Positions 1 to 11,931 are shown, numbered from the stretch's first letter. The stretch is DNA of 64,000 nucleotides from Nothopassalora personata (GCA_033816765.1 CM066290.1:3100001-3164000), one strand, 5' to 3'. Made by a program: numbers and translations. Notes: a model not told the origin generated them from the sequence alone.

Positions 1-178
1 GGATATAGTAAGAGATCGGATTGCCATTTTGGTCTCAGAGTATGGTACAAGTTACAAGAGGATATCATGGAGCCTCCCATGGCCTATGGAGACACCTCCA
101 TCCAACGCCGTGCCGCTTACTTCAATTTTGAGCCTTCGCCCTGGTATCCCAACCCGACCCATATGCTATCCCGACCGA

Positions 179-1833
179 TTAATGACCAAAGAAACCCGAC
201 ACTAGCTCGCCGATGTCGCCAGCATCTTCTGGATAGACCCAGAACGCCAGCGCAATGATAACATATGTGCCCAAGCACATGCAACCCTCGAGGTAGTTGC
301 TCTTTCCGTCTTGGATCAGGTAGTTGACGACCAAGACACTCAGGAAGAAGACGACCGTCTCGAAGCCTTGGAAGTGAAGAGACATGGGTTGACCAATGAT
401 CCAACCCAAGATGACAAGGAATGGAGTGACGAACAGCGCAATCTGCATGGAGCTGCCAATGGCCACACCAACGGCGAGATCCATCTTGTCCTTGTAGGCC
501 ACGACGACAGCGGTGACGTGCTCCGCTGCATTGCCGACAATTGGCAGAAGGATGAGACCAATAAAGGTCTTGCTGATGCCGGAACTAGCGACAATCGAGT
601 CGATGCTGTCCACAAGGTACTCGGCGCATACCGCAACCAGAATGGTGACCAGGACCAGAGCGATCGTGGCCGCGACTGGACCAAGGATTTCCGGCTCCTT
701 TGCCTCGCCGCCTTCCTCATCCTGAGCCTCCGCATCGAAGAGATGGGCATGAGTCTTGAGCTGGAAGACAAGATATAAGACGTAAAGGATAAGCATGATG
801 ATGGCTGTGCCGCGCGACAGTACGAGTATGTTGCCGTCGGAATCCGCGGTGCTTCGTGTAAGAGCAGCGTACATGGTCGCGGGGATGATCAAAGAGGTAG
901 CGGCGACGGCCATGAGCGAGGACATGGTGGATGCGACGGTCTCGTTGAACCGACTCTCTCCGCGCCTGATTCCGGAGGAGATGAAGCAGCATCCGAGGAC
1001 AAGCAGGATGTTCGATAAGATCGAGCCCAGCATGCTCGCCTGCACGATGCGGATCTCGCCCTTGTGTAATGCAACGATGGAGACCTGAGGATGTCAGTTT
1101 TGCGCTTGCACGTGATCACTGACAGTACTCACAATCAGCTCCACAGCGTTTCCAAATGTCGCATTCATGAGACCTCCAACGGTCTGCCCAAGTTTGACGG
1201 AGAGCTCCTCAGTCGCAAAACTGAGCAGAGCTGCGAGCGGGACGATGGCGAAGAAATTGACCACGAAGACGGCGGTCGGGTTGGCATCCATCGCACCGAG
1301 GACGATACCGGCTGGTACGCAGACCAAGAGCACGTTGACGTAATTGCTAGCCAGTGTTGCCCAGGTCAGATGCAAGAAGTTGGACGGATAGCGCACCCAT
1401 GCGCGCTCGTCCTCGTGCAACGGCTGTCCATTCGAGTTCTTCAAGACTCTGCCGCTCGCCATATTGCCCAAGCTACTAGCTCCGCGCGTGATGAGCGGCG
1501 TCTCCTCGTTCGATTCGTCGCGCGGTGCGCCATTGAGGCCGCGCTCTTCGTCGTTGGTCATCGTGGTGGTGTATGTGGAGTTGTTGGTGGTATTGAAGCT
1601 GCCGAAGCGGCTGTGCTTGGAAAAGGCCCGCTTGACTTGAACTGTGATGTCGCGAATCGCATTAGTACAGTGACGATGACCGGGACAGGAACAGGACCAG
1701 GACCAGGAACAAAGCAGCGGCGGTGCCCTGGGCGCATATAACAGAGCAGCCTTTGTGGATGACCATGGTCGGAAAATGGTCGGAAAAGCTTACTTGTGTA
1801 CGTACGACCAGAGGGCTCCGGTGGCAGGGCCAA
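179..1833 (-). CDS. VCX1: Vacuolar Ca2+/H+ exchanger (CAX/VCX1 family)
   Basis: Cation/proton antiporter expected in the vacuolar membrane, where it uses the proton gradient to take up cytosolic Ca2+. Hand-spliced exons on the minus strand are 1833-1794, 1641-1133 and 1084-179, giving 484 aa. The two introns start GTAAGC and GTGAGT and end CAG. The CAX signature is clear: GNAVELIVSIVALHKGEIR spans the second splice junction, and GNAAEHVTAVVVAYKDKMD lies in the second half; these are the two alpha-repeat motifs that bind cation. About ten hydrophobic segments are visible, with an acidic loop (EAQDEEGGEAKEPE) between the halves, as usual in the family. The first Met at 1561 would also give a protein, but the frame stays open upstream and a good intron links it to MALPPEPSGRTYT, so I prefer 1833. 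The start is the least certain part; the family call is secure. Confidence 0.9.
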
Positions 1834-3117
1834 GAGTGTGGCTTATGGCCCAAGAGTCAAGGGTGCTATGGAGGCAATGTTTCTCCCGGTCTCAGCGGCC
1901 GGCGTGAGGGATGTGAGATGCCCCAGGGGAGGGGGGGGGGTGGTGATGGGCGATGGGTGGTGAGAGAAGGGTACTACTAAAGGATGGAACGGATGGGCAC
2001 TCACTCATCATGTCTCGTGGTAGGAGTTAGCCGTGCTGTCAGCCTCTCTCTCCTCGCCGTCACCTCCCTGCAACGCGATGGAGCTCAAGTGTTTCTCTTG
2101 GTATTGCACTAGCCAAGACCTGCTCGTCGAGTCGCCGATGGCAGTGACTGTATGTTGCTGCTTCTGCTCTAGTAATTCGCGCGATCGATCCGCGCCGCAC
2201 CCCGTCTTAGGTACAGTACAGTACTTTCAGGCGATCGGGAGGAGAACAGCGAGGCGCCGTGCTGTACTGTCGGTTCGAGGCGGAAACTTGCCAAGTCGCT
2301 ACAATGTTTGCAGTATAGATACAAGCTTTACACAGCCCCAATCCCACTTCTCGGATGTCGCAATGATATCATCCCGATCACCATCGTCGCAGAGCACGTG
2401 GCGCTGTATCAGAGGCCTACAGGTTTAGAGACCAAGATGTACTGTAGCATAGCATACATTGCCAAGACAGTATCCCTCCCTATGTATTCCTGGACTCGTC
2501 CCATTTGACTGTCGCTGTCTTCAAAGCGGAATGTGTGCCAATGCTGCTGATAGTGGCTGCTGATGGTGGCTTATACGACGTCAAGGCGTCGCGAGCAGAA
2601 TAGGAAGCTTGTATCGCAGCGGATACCGCCGATGCGATATGATCCGGGGCGCCAATCTCACACAAGAACACCAATGCTGATGAGGGCCGCAGTAACTCCA
2701 GCCGCTCAGCAGTGGCAGGACTACGTGAAGCTGATGACGCTCATGCTGTGTGACCGGCAGACTTTGAATCCTAGTCACCGCCGCCACGGCCCTTCTCACC
2801 GCAGCCGTCACTAAGGTCGCATGGGGATGAATGAGGCTGAGGATCAACCTGGTAAGCAACGATCGGGCTGATGAACACATTCCGGTATGTAAAACCATCA
2901 CCCGGTACTTGAATCCTTCATGTGTCCTAGATAGGGTGTATCTACCGAACCTACTGCCAAATTCAAAGCAACGCACGCATCCGCCCATCATTGTCCTGTC
3001 AATGTCCGTGCAGTGCTATGTTCCAGAAAAGCATACCCTTGGTATTCCGTTCGACGCCTTCCAGCCCTAACCGCCAAGCAAGCAAGCCGTCCGCAGCACC
3101 CAACGCCAATGTCATCA
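1834..3117. other. Intergenic, no gene seen
   Basis: About 1.3 kb between two minus-strand genes. It holds the exchanger promoter, a short G-run near 1926-1940 and scattered short open frames without recognisable domains or splice-supported extension. I see no RNA gene or repeat. Confidence 0.6.
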
Positions 3118-4890
3118 TCATGAGTAGGCAGACGTGACATGGCCACCGTCGATATCGCGGTCATTGTTCGCGTCACCTGGTATTGTCGCCCTTCTGCTGC
3201 CGGCGCCGTAGATAATCTCCATCATCTTTCGCTTTTGCGTCTCGCGGCTGCTCTTCAGCTGCTGATATGTCGTGTCCAGACCTCTGATCTGTTCCTCCAC
3301 AGACAAGGTACTCGAGTTTTGTGATCGTACAAGGGGACTGACAAGCTTTCTCCTCAGGATCTCGAGATTTGACTTGAGCTGGAGAAGACGCTGATTGTGA
3401 TCGACCAGAATGTGCTTGTTGCGCACAGTCCGATCGCGTACTGAGTGGAGCAGATTCTTGTTCTTCTCATACTTGCGCAGCTTTGATGCGTTCACGCCGA
3501 TGACCTTGGTCCACAGGCTGCCCAGGAAATCGTTCTCCATGCGCTCTTGTTGATCCTGCTCACGAATCACTGTTCGCTGTAGGTTGAGGAATTGCTTGTC
3601 GATCGCCTCAAAAAGAGAGAAGAGCTGGATGGAGTAGGTCAATTCATTGTTGATGCTCTCCTCCAGAACGCCAAGGAACTCATGAAAGGTTCTTTCGAGC
3701 GCCGACTTGGTTCGTTGCTGATACGTCTGACCGAGAAGATCCTGCATAAGCTTGCTCTCGCTGAGGATGCCAGTCTTGGTCAGGAAGGAGTGCGCGTTCG
3801 ACCATACGGATGTGATAGTGCTCGGCGGCTCACTGGATATAGTTGCTAGTTCTCGTTGCGCCCATTCCATCACTATGAGAATGCCGTCGATATCGGCATC
3901 GACACCCGCGAAGAATCTTGTCAATTCCTGTGCCAGTGTCTTCAAGCTGTCGGATAGGTCATCGAGCTGGTTGACTATGAGTGGCGCAGACGTCATGTTG
4001 GTGCTTCGTACACTCTCTCCAAGATCCCATACGGCGACACCAGTCTCCTGCAACTGCTCGATCTGTGCATGTCCATGCTCCGAGTAATAGATGACGGGCT
4101 CGAACGACTTTGCCAGGCCAGCAACCTTGATCAGATCCGGTGACGGTCCATTTGTAGGCGTTGATAGAAGATTCACCACGAGCCAGTACACCATCAGCGT
4201 TGAAAGCGCATAGAAGAATGTGTTGTACGTTGACTTGGTGACATGGTCGATGGCTTTCCGTACGCCACGTACTGCTTGTTCAATCGGCTCTGTCCTTTGA
4301 ACAACGTCCAGCGATGTCGAGAAGCGGATATAGTTGTTCTGGGTAGGCGTTCGCATCGCAGGCGACTCGACATCGTCCTCCGGCTCCGGGTCATGGCTGA
4401 TCTCTCGAACTGTCGGTGTCGCACTTGTACCTCCATCTTTGTCGCCCGCTGCTGCTGCTAATGTTGCTGCGGGTTCTGGAGTGCCGTTGGGTGTCCGACC
4501 TTTGACGGGTGACTCGGGCAACGGAATGCGCCTAGCAGTCCGATATGCGGTCACATCGCCGTCGTCGCCTTCCTCGTCGGCGCTGTGGTACTGTGGGCTT
4601 GGATCCTTGCTATTATAGCCTCTGCGATTCGGCGATAGTGCTTGGTGATGTTGGAACCAACCGCTGCCAGCCTTGCGCCACGCGGGTGGGGAGTAGCTCC
4701 TCCCTGAGCTCCGCTCGCTGTACTCGGAGTTCTGGTTGCTTTGGTAGCCTTCACGGAAGCCAGAATGCTGCGAAGGCATGTCGGGAATGGTGGGAGAGAA
4801 CTCGCGGGCTTCAAAGTCGTCCATGGATGCGCCTAAGCTCGGATGCGAGTCGAGATAATGCTGTCGCGAGGTCATGGCCGGGGCGATCAT
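3118..4890 (-). CDS. Unrecognised one-TM coiled-coil protein
   Basis: Single-exon 590-aa protein of unknown function. Residues 1-190 are low-complexity and polar, with a short conserved-looking stretch FSPTIPDMPSQHSGFR near 31-46. A single hydrophobic segment (FFYALSTLMVYWLVVNLLS) lies at about 225-243. The remainder is rich in charged helix with likely coiled coil (about 440-560) and ends in a basic/acidic tail. This suggests a fungal membrane-anchored protein with a long soluble helical domain, perhaps on the nuclear envelope or ER; that location is only inference. The start at 4890 is followed by a second Met five codons on (MTSRQHYL), which could be the true start. The next gene is divergent across about 1 kb. 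I cannot name a family. Confidence 0.75.
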   Translation of the reverse strand: MIAPAMTSRQHYLDSHPSLGASMDDFEAREFSPTIPDMPSQHSGFREGYQSNQNSEYSERSSGRSYSPPAWRKAGSGWFQHHQALSPNRRGYNSKDPSPQYHSADEEGDDGDVTAYRTARRIPLPESPVKGRTPNGTPEPAATLAAAAGDKDGGTSATPTVREISHDPEPEDDVESPAMRTPTQNNYIRFSTSLDVVQRTEPIEQAVRGVRKAIDHVTKSTYNTFFYALSTLMVYWLVVNLLSTPTNGPSPDLIKVAGLAKSFEPVIYYSEHGHAQIEQLQETGVAVWDLGESVRSTNMTSAPLIVNQLDDLSDSLKTLAQELTRFFAGVDADIDGILIVMEWAQRELATISSEPPSTITSVWSNAHSFLTKTGILSESKLMQDLLGQTYQQRTKSALERTFHEFLGVLEESINNELTYSIQLFSLFEAIDKQFLNLQRTVIREQDQQERMENDFLGSLWTKVIGVNASKLRKYEKNKNLLHSVRDRTVRNKHILVDHNQRLLQLKSNLEILRRKLVSPLVRSQNSSTLSVEEQIRGLDTTYQQLKSSRETQKRKMMEIIYGAGSRRATIPGDANNDRDIDGGHVTSAYS

Positions 4891-5868
4891 GCGCTGTGCG
4901 TTACGTGCAGCGATTCACTCGCCGCGACTCGCGCAGTGAATGGAGGGAGTTTATGGGGACGCGGAGTCGGCCGGGGGGTGAATATGGATCAGAGACCGGT
5001 GATGCAGCGTGAGTGATCGATTGCGCTCGTGCTTGTGCGGCAGGTCTCTCGTGAATGCGGGCCGCTACGTGTGAAAGGAAGATTGGAAGTGTGCTCTCGA
5101 GACTGTCGCATCTGCTGTCTTGGACGCGTGCCTGATGTCTGATGTGTTGCGCGCTCAGCCTTACCGCGAAAGTGACGCTTCTGCCTATAATGAGGAGGTG
5201 TATGCGACGGGAAGCAGGTACGATACAATGCGATCGGGCATGTCAACCCCTCGTTGTCGCATTTGGCCTGTCTAGATAAAGGTGATGGCTGGCGTCAGAG
5301 CGCAGGGGAGGTCCCGCGACCTAGCGACAGACACGCGGATCATTCTCCTCCACTTATCGCTCCCGGATAGCTCCGTGGCTGCATAAGACTGCACACCTTT
5401 CTCTCCCCAGCAATTCATTCAAGAACGAGCTTTGTACAATCAAATACCACACGGCTTCCACGGGACAAAAGTTCCTAGAGGTCGACGTTCAGTGTTTGCC
5501 ATGGTCCTGCTTGCCCTCTTCGTGAAACGCGGCAACGACCCGACCAACAGAAGGAGGACAACAGCCTCGCTCGCATGGCCCATGTGGGTCCACGATGATC
5601 TTCGGGGACGAGGTTCATTCCGAAGCGGTTGAGCGAAGCATTTGAAGCAAATTGATGGCGGCTGCTGTCCCGCCTCGCAGCTCGGCATAGCTTTGCCTGA
5701 ACTTTTTCTTCTCGACCTTATTATGCCGCGACAATGTTTGAGTTTGCTTCCTGTGGCATGGTATGAGTAAGAGCCGTCGGATCTGGATGACCATCGTGCG
5801 CTGCAGTATGTGTACTGTCCGCTTGTATCTGTGAAGCAGCTGCAGTTTATCACAGCACGCCTTGCACT
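4891..5868. other. Divergent intergenic region
   Basis: About 1 kb between the divergent starts at 4890 (-) and 5869 (+). It must hold both promoters. A pyrimidine-rich tract followed by CAG near 5397-5412 could mark a 5'UTR intron or start region. No coding sequence is convincing. Confidence 0.5.
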
Positions 5869-7854
5869 ATGGCATCGAAATGCTCTCGTGTAGCATTCAG
5901 ACATGTGCTAAGAAGCCACACACGGCCGTCACTGCTGAGACACCGGTGTACTTTTCAGGCCAGGCAGGTGTCTTCATCGACGAGGCGCCCTGTCGTCGGG
6001 ACGCTATGGAGCTTTGCGCTCAGCGGGATGGGTGGCGTTGTGGGAGCTGGCGCCCACCATCACCTTCGAAAAAGAGAAGAAATTGTCGAGCGTGAGCTGG
6101 AGCACGATGCGATCGAATATGCTAGCCGAGCACAAATGCTAAACGTTAGTCTTGCAGATGCACTCGCTCCAATACTCTCTGACACCAACGTAGGCCGCCA
6201 TGGAAATCGCAGATAGCTTGAAAGGCGAAGATATGGTCAGGTACGATGAAGATGTGATTGAGAATCATGGACATTCAGAATGGTCCACATCTAACACGAA
6301 AGAGCGGCCAGTCGCAGTGGTCTATCCGCGAAGCACAGAAGACGTTGTAATGATCGCCAAAATCTGCACTGAACATAACGTACCCATGGTGCCGTTTGGA
6401 GCTGGATCTAGTGTTGAAGGTAACTTTTCCTCGCCGTATTCGGGACTTTGCATCGACTTTACGTATATGGACAAGATAATCGCTTTCCATCCCGAGGATA
6501 TGGATGTTGTCGTTCAGCCTGGAGTCAATTGGGTGGACCTGAACAACAAAATTCAGCATACAGGGTTGTTCGCACCCCTCGATCCCTCGCCTACTGCACA
6601 GATCGGCGGCATGGTCTCTACAAATTGCTCGGGAACGAATGCGATGAGGTACGGAACGATGAAAGACTGGGTCATCAATCTTACCGTCGTACTGGCCGAC
6701 GGGACCGTGATCAAGACCAGGCGCCGACCACGCAAAACGTCGGCTGGATACAATCTGACTTCGTTCTTCGTGGGTGCTGAAGGCACGTTGGGCATGGTCC
6801 AGAAGTAACCATGAAGCTTGCCCCAATACCTCAAGACACTAGCGTAGCTATCGTGTCGTTCGACAGCATACGAGAAGCTGCTACTGCTGCTTCAAGCATT
6901 ATTCGCTCTGGAATCCAGCTAGCAGCTCTTGAGCTGATGGATGATGTGCAGGTCAGTCGCTTCCTGCACGGCTGATGCATGAGAGGTTGACTCAAGCAGA
7001 TGCGAGTGGTGAATCGTCACGGAAGTGCTGCGGTCAGGAAGCGCAGTTGGGATGAAAAGCCGACGTTGTTCTTGAAGTGGGTAATGTGACACCCCCAAAA
7101 GGGACTGAACTCATCATTTGCAGATTCTCCGGGACGACCAATGGCCTCAAGAGCGACATCGACCGAGTCCGGCAGCTCATGAAGCCGCACAATGCTGGTG
7201 ACTTCATCTTCGCGAGAACCAAGCAGGAGGAACAGGATCTGTGGGCTGCCCGAAAGGAAGCACTCTTCACGATGGTCAACACCAAGCCGGAGGGTACCGA
7301 GATATGGTCAACAGATGTTGCCGTGCCTCTGTCCCGCTTAGCAGATATCATAGGTGAGTGTGAATGATTTTGACTCGGCACTGATACTGACCCTTGGGAA
7401 GTGCATTCGAAAGAAGACTGCAGCAAGCTTGGTTTGTTTGCAAGTATAATCGGGCATATAGGAGATGGCAATTTCCACGCATCAATGTTCTTCGATCCTA
7501 GGAATGCAGAACAAAAGGCTGCTGTCGGCAAGGTTGTGCACGATATGATGGATAGGGCATTGGAGATGGAAGGCACTGTTTCTGGTGAACACGCCATTGG
7601 TATTGGCAAAAGGGTAAACCTGTGTCCGTCCTCGAACAAAGTCTTGTTCGCTGACAGCCCAATGTGTAGGATTGTCTCGTCGACGAGTTGGGACAGACCA
7701 CCATTGACTTTATGAAGTCGTTGAAAAGGGCAGTCGATCCTAAGTATGTGGTTTCGTTTCTGACACTGTCTTGAGGCTGACCACGACGAGCAGGTGGCTT
7801 CTGAACCCTGGGAAAGTGTTTGACCTGCCGGAGGCGCGCAGCAGTTCCGAATGA
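5869..7854 (+). CDS. DLD1: D-lactate dehydrogenase (cytochrome), with a one-base frameshift
   Basis: FAD-linked mitochondrial enzyme oxidising D-lactate to pyruvate with cytochrome c as acceptor. Exons are 5869-6144, 6194-6951, 7000-7076, 7124-7353, 7402-7613, 7670-7743 and 7794-7854; all introns are GT..AG of 47-56 nt. The N-terminus is basic and Arg-rich (MASKCSRVAFRHVLRSHTR), a mitochondrial presequence. The FAD_binding_4 core (VPFGAGSSVEGNF, GGMVSTNCSGTNAMRYGTMK) and the C-terminal FAD-oxidase domain (GHIGDGNFH, GEHAIGIGK, WLLNPGKVFD) are all present. Exon 2 has 758 nt where 759 are needed: after GAEGTLGMV the frame runs into TAA at about 6806, while one extra base would read on as VTEVTMKLAPIPQ. 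Either the gene is newly broken or this is a sequencing error. Everything downstream is intact, so decay is at most very recent. Confidence 0.88.
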
Positions 7855-8129
7855 GTCTTATGTGCTGACTGAACCAGCGCTTGGTCTGCGAGGCACATGT
7901 ATAGCGATGCCCCGCCTTATGCAGATCGACGGGTGTGTAGTGGATCAAGGGAAGCGCTTAACGATAGGATATCTCTACGACATTCTTCGGCGCGGTTGAG
8001 TCGCAAAGGTACCGGGGGAGGTCCCTCTGTCGGAAATGCTTCCTGGTCCAGACATGGCCTAGTGTCCGATGCGATCCTGTTCCACAGCACGAGGAACGAT
8101 CGCTGGAACGTGGTCGTCAGCAGTGTTGG
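7855..8129. other. Short intergenic stretch
   Basis: Downstream of the lactate dehydrogenase. No gene is visible before the AT-rich repeat block begins. Confidence 0.5.
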
Positions 8130-8690
8130 GAAAAAGGTAGTAATAGTAAGAGTTATAGTAATTACTACTTACTAATAGTAATTACTATTTACTATAGTAA
8201 TACCTATTACTATAGCCTTAGGAAAGTCTTTCTATTACTATTTACTATTACGATTTTACTATAATAGTAATTACTATTTACTATAGTAATAGTAATACTT
8301 AGATATAGGCTTACGTAATAAGGTTTATGTTATATAGGGATTATATATATTTAATATTACAATTAGACTATTAACTAGTATTCTATATCCTACTATAGCT
8401 ATCTTGTAGAGTCTACTCTAAGTAGCGTAATTTAATAGCTTACTTAAGTACCTATTATACTAGTAGTAGTAATACTACTTACTATATAGTAATTACTATT
8501 TACTCTTACTCTTACTATTCTCTTACTATTCTCTTACTATTACTATTACTCTACTACTATAGTAATTACTATTACTCTAGACCCTCGGAAAATGTAGTAA
8601 TTACTATTTACTATTACTCTTACTATTTATAGTAGGAGTAATTACTATACTCTTACTACTTACTCCTTACTCTTACTACTCTCAACACTG
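8130..8690. repeat. TTACTA/TAGTAA-rich low-complexity block
   Basis: About 560 bp built almost only of interspersed TAGTAA, TTACTA, TAATAG and ATTACTATTTACTA words. The words are self-complementary, so the block reads alike on both strands and could form hairpins. The edges are sharp: normal GC-balanced sequence stops near 8130 (CAGTGTTGGGAAAAAG) and resumes after 8680 (CTCAACACTGG). Notably CAGTGTTG on the left and CAACACTG on the right are inverted repeats, as if the block were bounded by short terminal inverted repeats. Confidence 0.8.
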
Positions 8691-9774
8691 GTCGTCAGCT
8701 AGTGGATCGTATGGTTCGCTGATCCTGCGCTTCCCTGATGTACATGATTTACCTTACCGTGCTCATACCCAGGCTGTTGGTTCATTAACATGATGTGTGA
8801 GTCGAAAGGTGTTTAGGACTGCCAATGGTCGCGTTGAAGAAAGGCGCGACGTGTGTTCGGAGGAAGCAGGAAGGAAGAGAGCACGTGAGACTCGCTTGTG
8901 ATACTGTAGAAGGACCGACACGCGATCCCTGTCAACGCGGCCGTCGACCGACTCTGCAGCCCAGTGATAGTGATGATGAGTACTGCAATATGCACAACAG
9001 CAGACTGCTTCGTTGTCGCGCAGGATCCCACATGCCCGCATATGCACCACATCAGGCCCGCAGACAGCCGCGAGAGCCGAGGAGTGTGTCTGCGATCATG
9101 TTGGCAACGGTTCTGAGAGGAACCAGATACATAGGATGTGGTACCAGCAAGCGTTTGCGCTATGGATGTGCGCCGGGGAGGCATTACCGAGTGGCTGTCG
9201 AGGAAGCCGATGGTGTGAGAAGTGCCGTGCAGAGAGCAAGTCATGTCAAGCCGCCCTCACCGATATTTGGCGACTGTGACCAGCTGACCAAATGTGACGG
9301 GAGCGCTGTTCATCAGCAGGAGGAGGAGGAGGAGGAGGTGGCCGTAGTGTGTCGGCCGTGTCGTCGCTCTCTCCGCTCGGTCTTATTAGCAACATGGCAA
9401 CACCAAGCCTACAGTACAGTTGACAGTACAGTTACTACAGTACCAGCAGTACCCACCAGCGCGGTCCAGGTCTAGGTCCTGGTGCTAACTTAATCGTCTG
9501 CTCGGCCGTAGAGCTCGACCTTGACCTTGCAACTCACCTGACTCTCGCTACCGGCGCGCACTCGATTCTGCAGTTTATGTTCTCTGCCGTGTCCGTCTCG
9601 TAGGGAATGAATCCACTGCAGGCCCGCCGTCTGACCGCCACACTCGGCAACTACCACTCGCTGCACATGCTCGCCAGTGGCAGGCTCATGTCAGATCGTC
9701 GCAGCCTTGTCGCATTGCGCTAACGGCATTGCGCACAGCAATACCGACACTCTGGAGGAAGCACGCGAAGCTCT
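8691..9774. other. Intergenic, upstream of the 9775 gene
   Basis: No convincing gene. A short GGA/GAG triplet run lies near 9319-9340 and ACAGTACAGT-type repeats near 9411-9445. The last few hundred bases are probably promoter and 5'UTR of the next gene. Confidence 0.5.
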
Positions 9775-11406
9775 ATGGCCGAGGCGGCAGCAGGCCGCGA
9801 AGGCAACACCACCACGAGGCGGCAATCCTTTCGCAAGACATTGGCCGACGCCGCGCTGCCGCAGGAATACCTCGATGCTCTCGAGCAGAAGCGGAAACAG
9901 CTCGATGACTCGATACACAAATACATTGCCGCCAAAGAGAGAGACTACAAGGCCTTTGAGAAGGAATTGAGGCAGCATTACAAGTTTGAGCAGGACCGAG
10001 GCGAATCGGCGGGCAAGCTACGGAAGACGACGACCACCGAGCCAGCGAGTGCAGCATCGTCGACCGCGACCCGAGTCCAGGATCAGCACCAGAATGCCTT
10101 GGATGTATTGATGAACGCTGGCTTGCGTCGGAACCAATTGGGGCAGTCGGTAGCAGTCGCGGTTGTGGAAGACGATGGTGCAGGCACAACGTTGGAAGCA
10201 AGGCCGAATCTGGCTGGCCTGGTGGATCGACGAGCAAGTCTGGAACGGGACAAGGACTTTGTTGGTGTCTTTACGCCAGCTTTCCTGCCCGCTCTGGCCA
10301 GCAAGGATGACGAGAATCACCCCAGTGCACTTCCTGAGCGTGGCGACTCTGCGCCGCCCTTGAGGGATCCCAGCCCAGCAACGGCCGAGCAGAATGGCGT
10401 GCAGCGCGCCAATTCGGACTCAATCATGCAAGCGAGGAACAAGCGTCCAGTGGAGCTGCAAATGCCGCACCGGACCTCGTCTTCGGGCTCCTCCGCGGAT
10501 GGTCGACTAACTTCAGTATTGAAGTCGTCCTCGCACCCGGCACGACCTCATCGAAAACGTGTGTCGCTAGCGATAGGGGACTCGGTTGTGAAGCCGTCTG
10601 ATAATGTGCCGTCGAGTATGACCAGCAACAACAGCACGCCCTCACATTCAAGGACACGCTCAGCCATGCATGGCTTGGATGAAGCGCTGGTTGCCCAGGC
10701 TGTGGAATCACTCAACGCTGTCCGTGGCCAGGCTCGCGACTCTGTTATGGCATCTTCGTCTCCATCAGGTCCTTCTTTATCAACCACAACTTCGCAATCC
10801 AGAATCTCTTCAATTGACGACAAGCTGGCGCAGTCCAATGGCACGAAAGTCGAACCGACGAACGTCATGTCACCCACGCCCACTCCGTCAGCGGCTTCGA
10901 ATTCAAATGTTGCAACATACAAGTCATCCATCGATCCGGATGGCGATCTCTTCGATTTACAGGACGAGGATGAAGATTCTCATGCTACGCTTAATTGCTC
11001 AGCTGACGACTCGCTGGACAGCGAGGACGATGTGACTGGTCGAGTCCAGCGGGATGGATCTGCAAGCTCTGAAGATGAAACATACGAAGGTGATGTCGGT
11101 CTTGTGCCGGATCACGACCCCGAAGATCACGCCGAGCATGTCGAGTTTCGCCCTGGGTCTGCGTCCTTCTCGAAGCAACCGACGGATCCTGGCTTTCGTA
11201 GACCTTCTGTCTCACTGGATCCCGTGTATAGAGGGCAGGACTATGGACAGGCTGAGCACAATGCTGTCCCGAACGAGATATACGGGTCGTCATACAGTCG
11301 GCCAAATAAAGGATCGTTCACATCAGGATCTCTGGGGGAGTCCTTCATGGCTCGAAATGCAGAATTAATACGGAATCAAGCAACGCAAGAGCAGGTGCGG
11401 TCTTGA
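9775..11406 (+). CDS. Unrecognised Ser/Asp-rich, largely disordered protein
   Basis: Single-exon 543-aa protein without a family I recognise. Residues about 15-85 form a charged helix or short coiled coil (LPQEYLDALEQKRKQLDD, YIAAKERDYKAFEKEL). The rest is low complexity: Ser/Thr/Pro-rich stretches with basic patches (HRKRVSLAIG), then acidic Asp/Glu/Ser clusters (DLFDLQDEDEDSH, DSEDDVTGR). Such composition is common in fungal phospho-regulated or cytoskeletal proteins, but no specific role can be read. The ATG at 9775 begins the helix region and is the best start. Codon use looks like neighbouring genes and no intron is needed. Confidence 0.7.
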   Translation: MAEAAAGREGNTTTRRQSFRKTLADAALPQEYLDALEQKRKQLDDSIHKYIAAKERDYKAFEKELRQHYKFEQDRGESAGKLRKTTTTEPASAASSTATRVQDQHQNALDVLMNAGLRRNQLGQSVAVAVVEDDGAGTTLEARPNLAGLVDRRASLERDKDFVGVFTPAFLPALASKDDENHPSALPERGDSAPPLRDPSPATAEQNGVQRANSDSIMQARNKRPVELQMPHRTSSSGSSADGRLTSVLKSSSHPARPHRKRVSLAIGDSVVKPSDNVPSSMTSNNSTPSHSRTRSAMHGLDEALVAQAVESLNAVRGQARDSVMASSSPSGPSLSTTTSQSRISSIDDKLAQSNGTKVEPTNVMSPTPTPSAASNSNVATYKSSIDPDGDLFDLQDEDEDSHATLNCSADDSLDSEDDVTGRVQRDGSASSEDETYEGDVGLVPDHDPEDHAEHVEFRPGSASFSKQPTDPGFRRPSVSLDPVYRGQDYGQAEHNAVPNEIYGSSYSRPNKGSFTSGSLGESFMARNAELIRNQATQEQVRS

Positions 11407-11931
11407 ATAGACCATTTGGCGCAAATCATCACTGGTGTAGCTAGGATGTTACTTTGGATATACCCAGGGAATTGAATATGAACACACTTTGTACATGAGA
11501 GCAACTTCAGCGTCCATGTCACAATTGTGTGTTGGTATGAGTTCACTGACATGTGCGCAGGCCTTGAAATGTTACGAACCGAACCTGACTGCTATCATTT
11601 CACATGTGGGCTTCGATTGAACTCCCGCAGTGTGCTCACCAGCTGATTGGCACACTCATTGAAGATTCAGCACTTTCCGCAAGGGTGGCGGAGATGTGCG
11701 TCCCGGATATCTACGAAAGTGAAAAATCGGTCGATTTCGAGCTCACGGCTACAGTAGAAGCCCGGACCCACTTCCTGACGGCGGAGGGCGCCGAGCGCAG
11801 TCATCAAACAGATAAGGAGCATCAGACATAAAAGATGCAAGTCCTGAACGTCATTCCCATCGAGATCAAGCACACCAGGACGTTTACATTCCAGCGTCAG
11901 ATTCCTTCGAGTAGACCAGACCATAACCGCT
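11407..11931. other. Intergenic
   Basis: About 520 bp between two plus-strand genes. It holds the terminator of one and the promoter of the other; no other feature is seen. Confidence 0.5.

Noticed and set aside
311..1088. Long plus-strand frames across the exchanger gene
   Set aside because: They are shadows of the CAX coding strand; composition and lack of domains show no independent gene.
6790..6860. Intron to explain the lactate dehydrogenase frame break
   Set aside because: Coding similarity is continuous on both sides with only one base missing, leaving no room for an intron.
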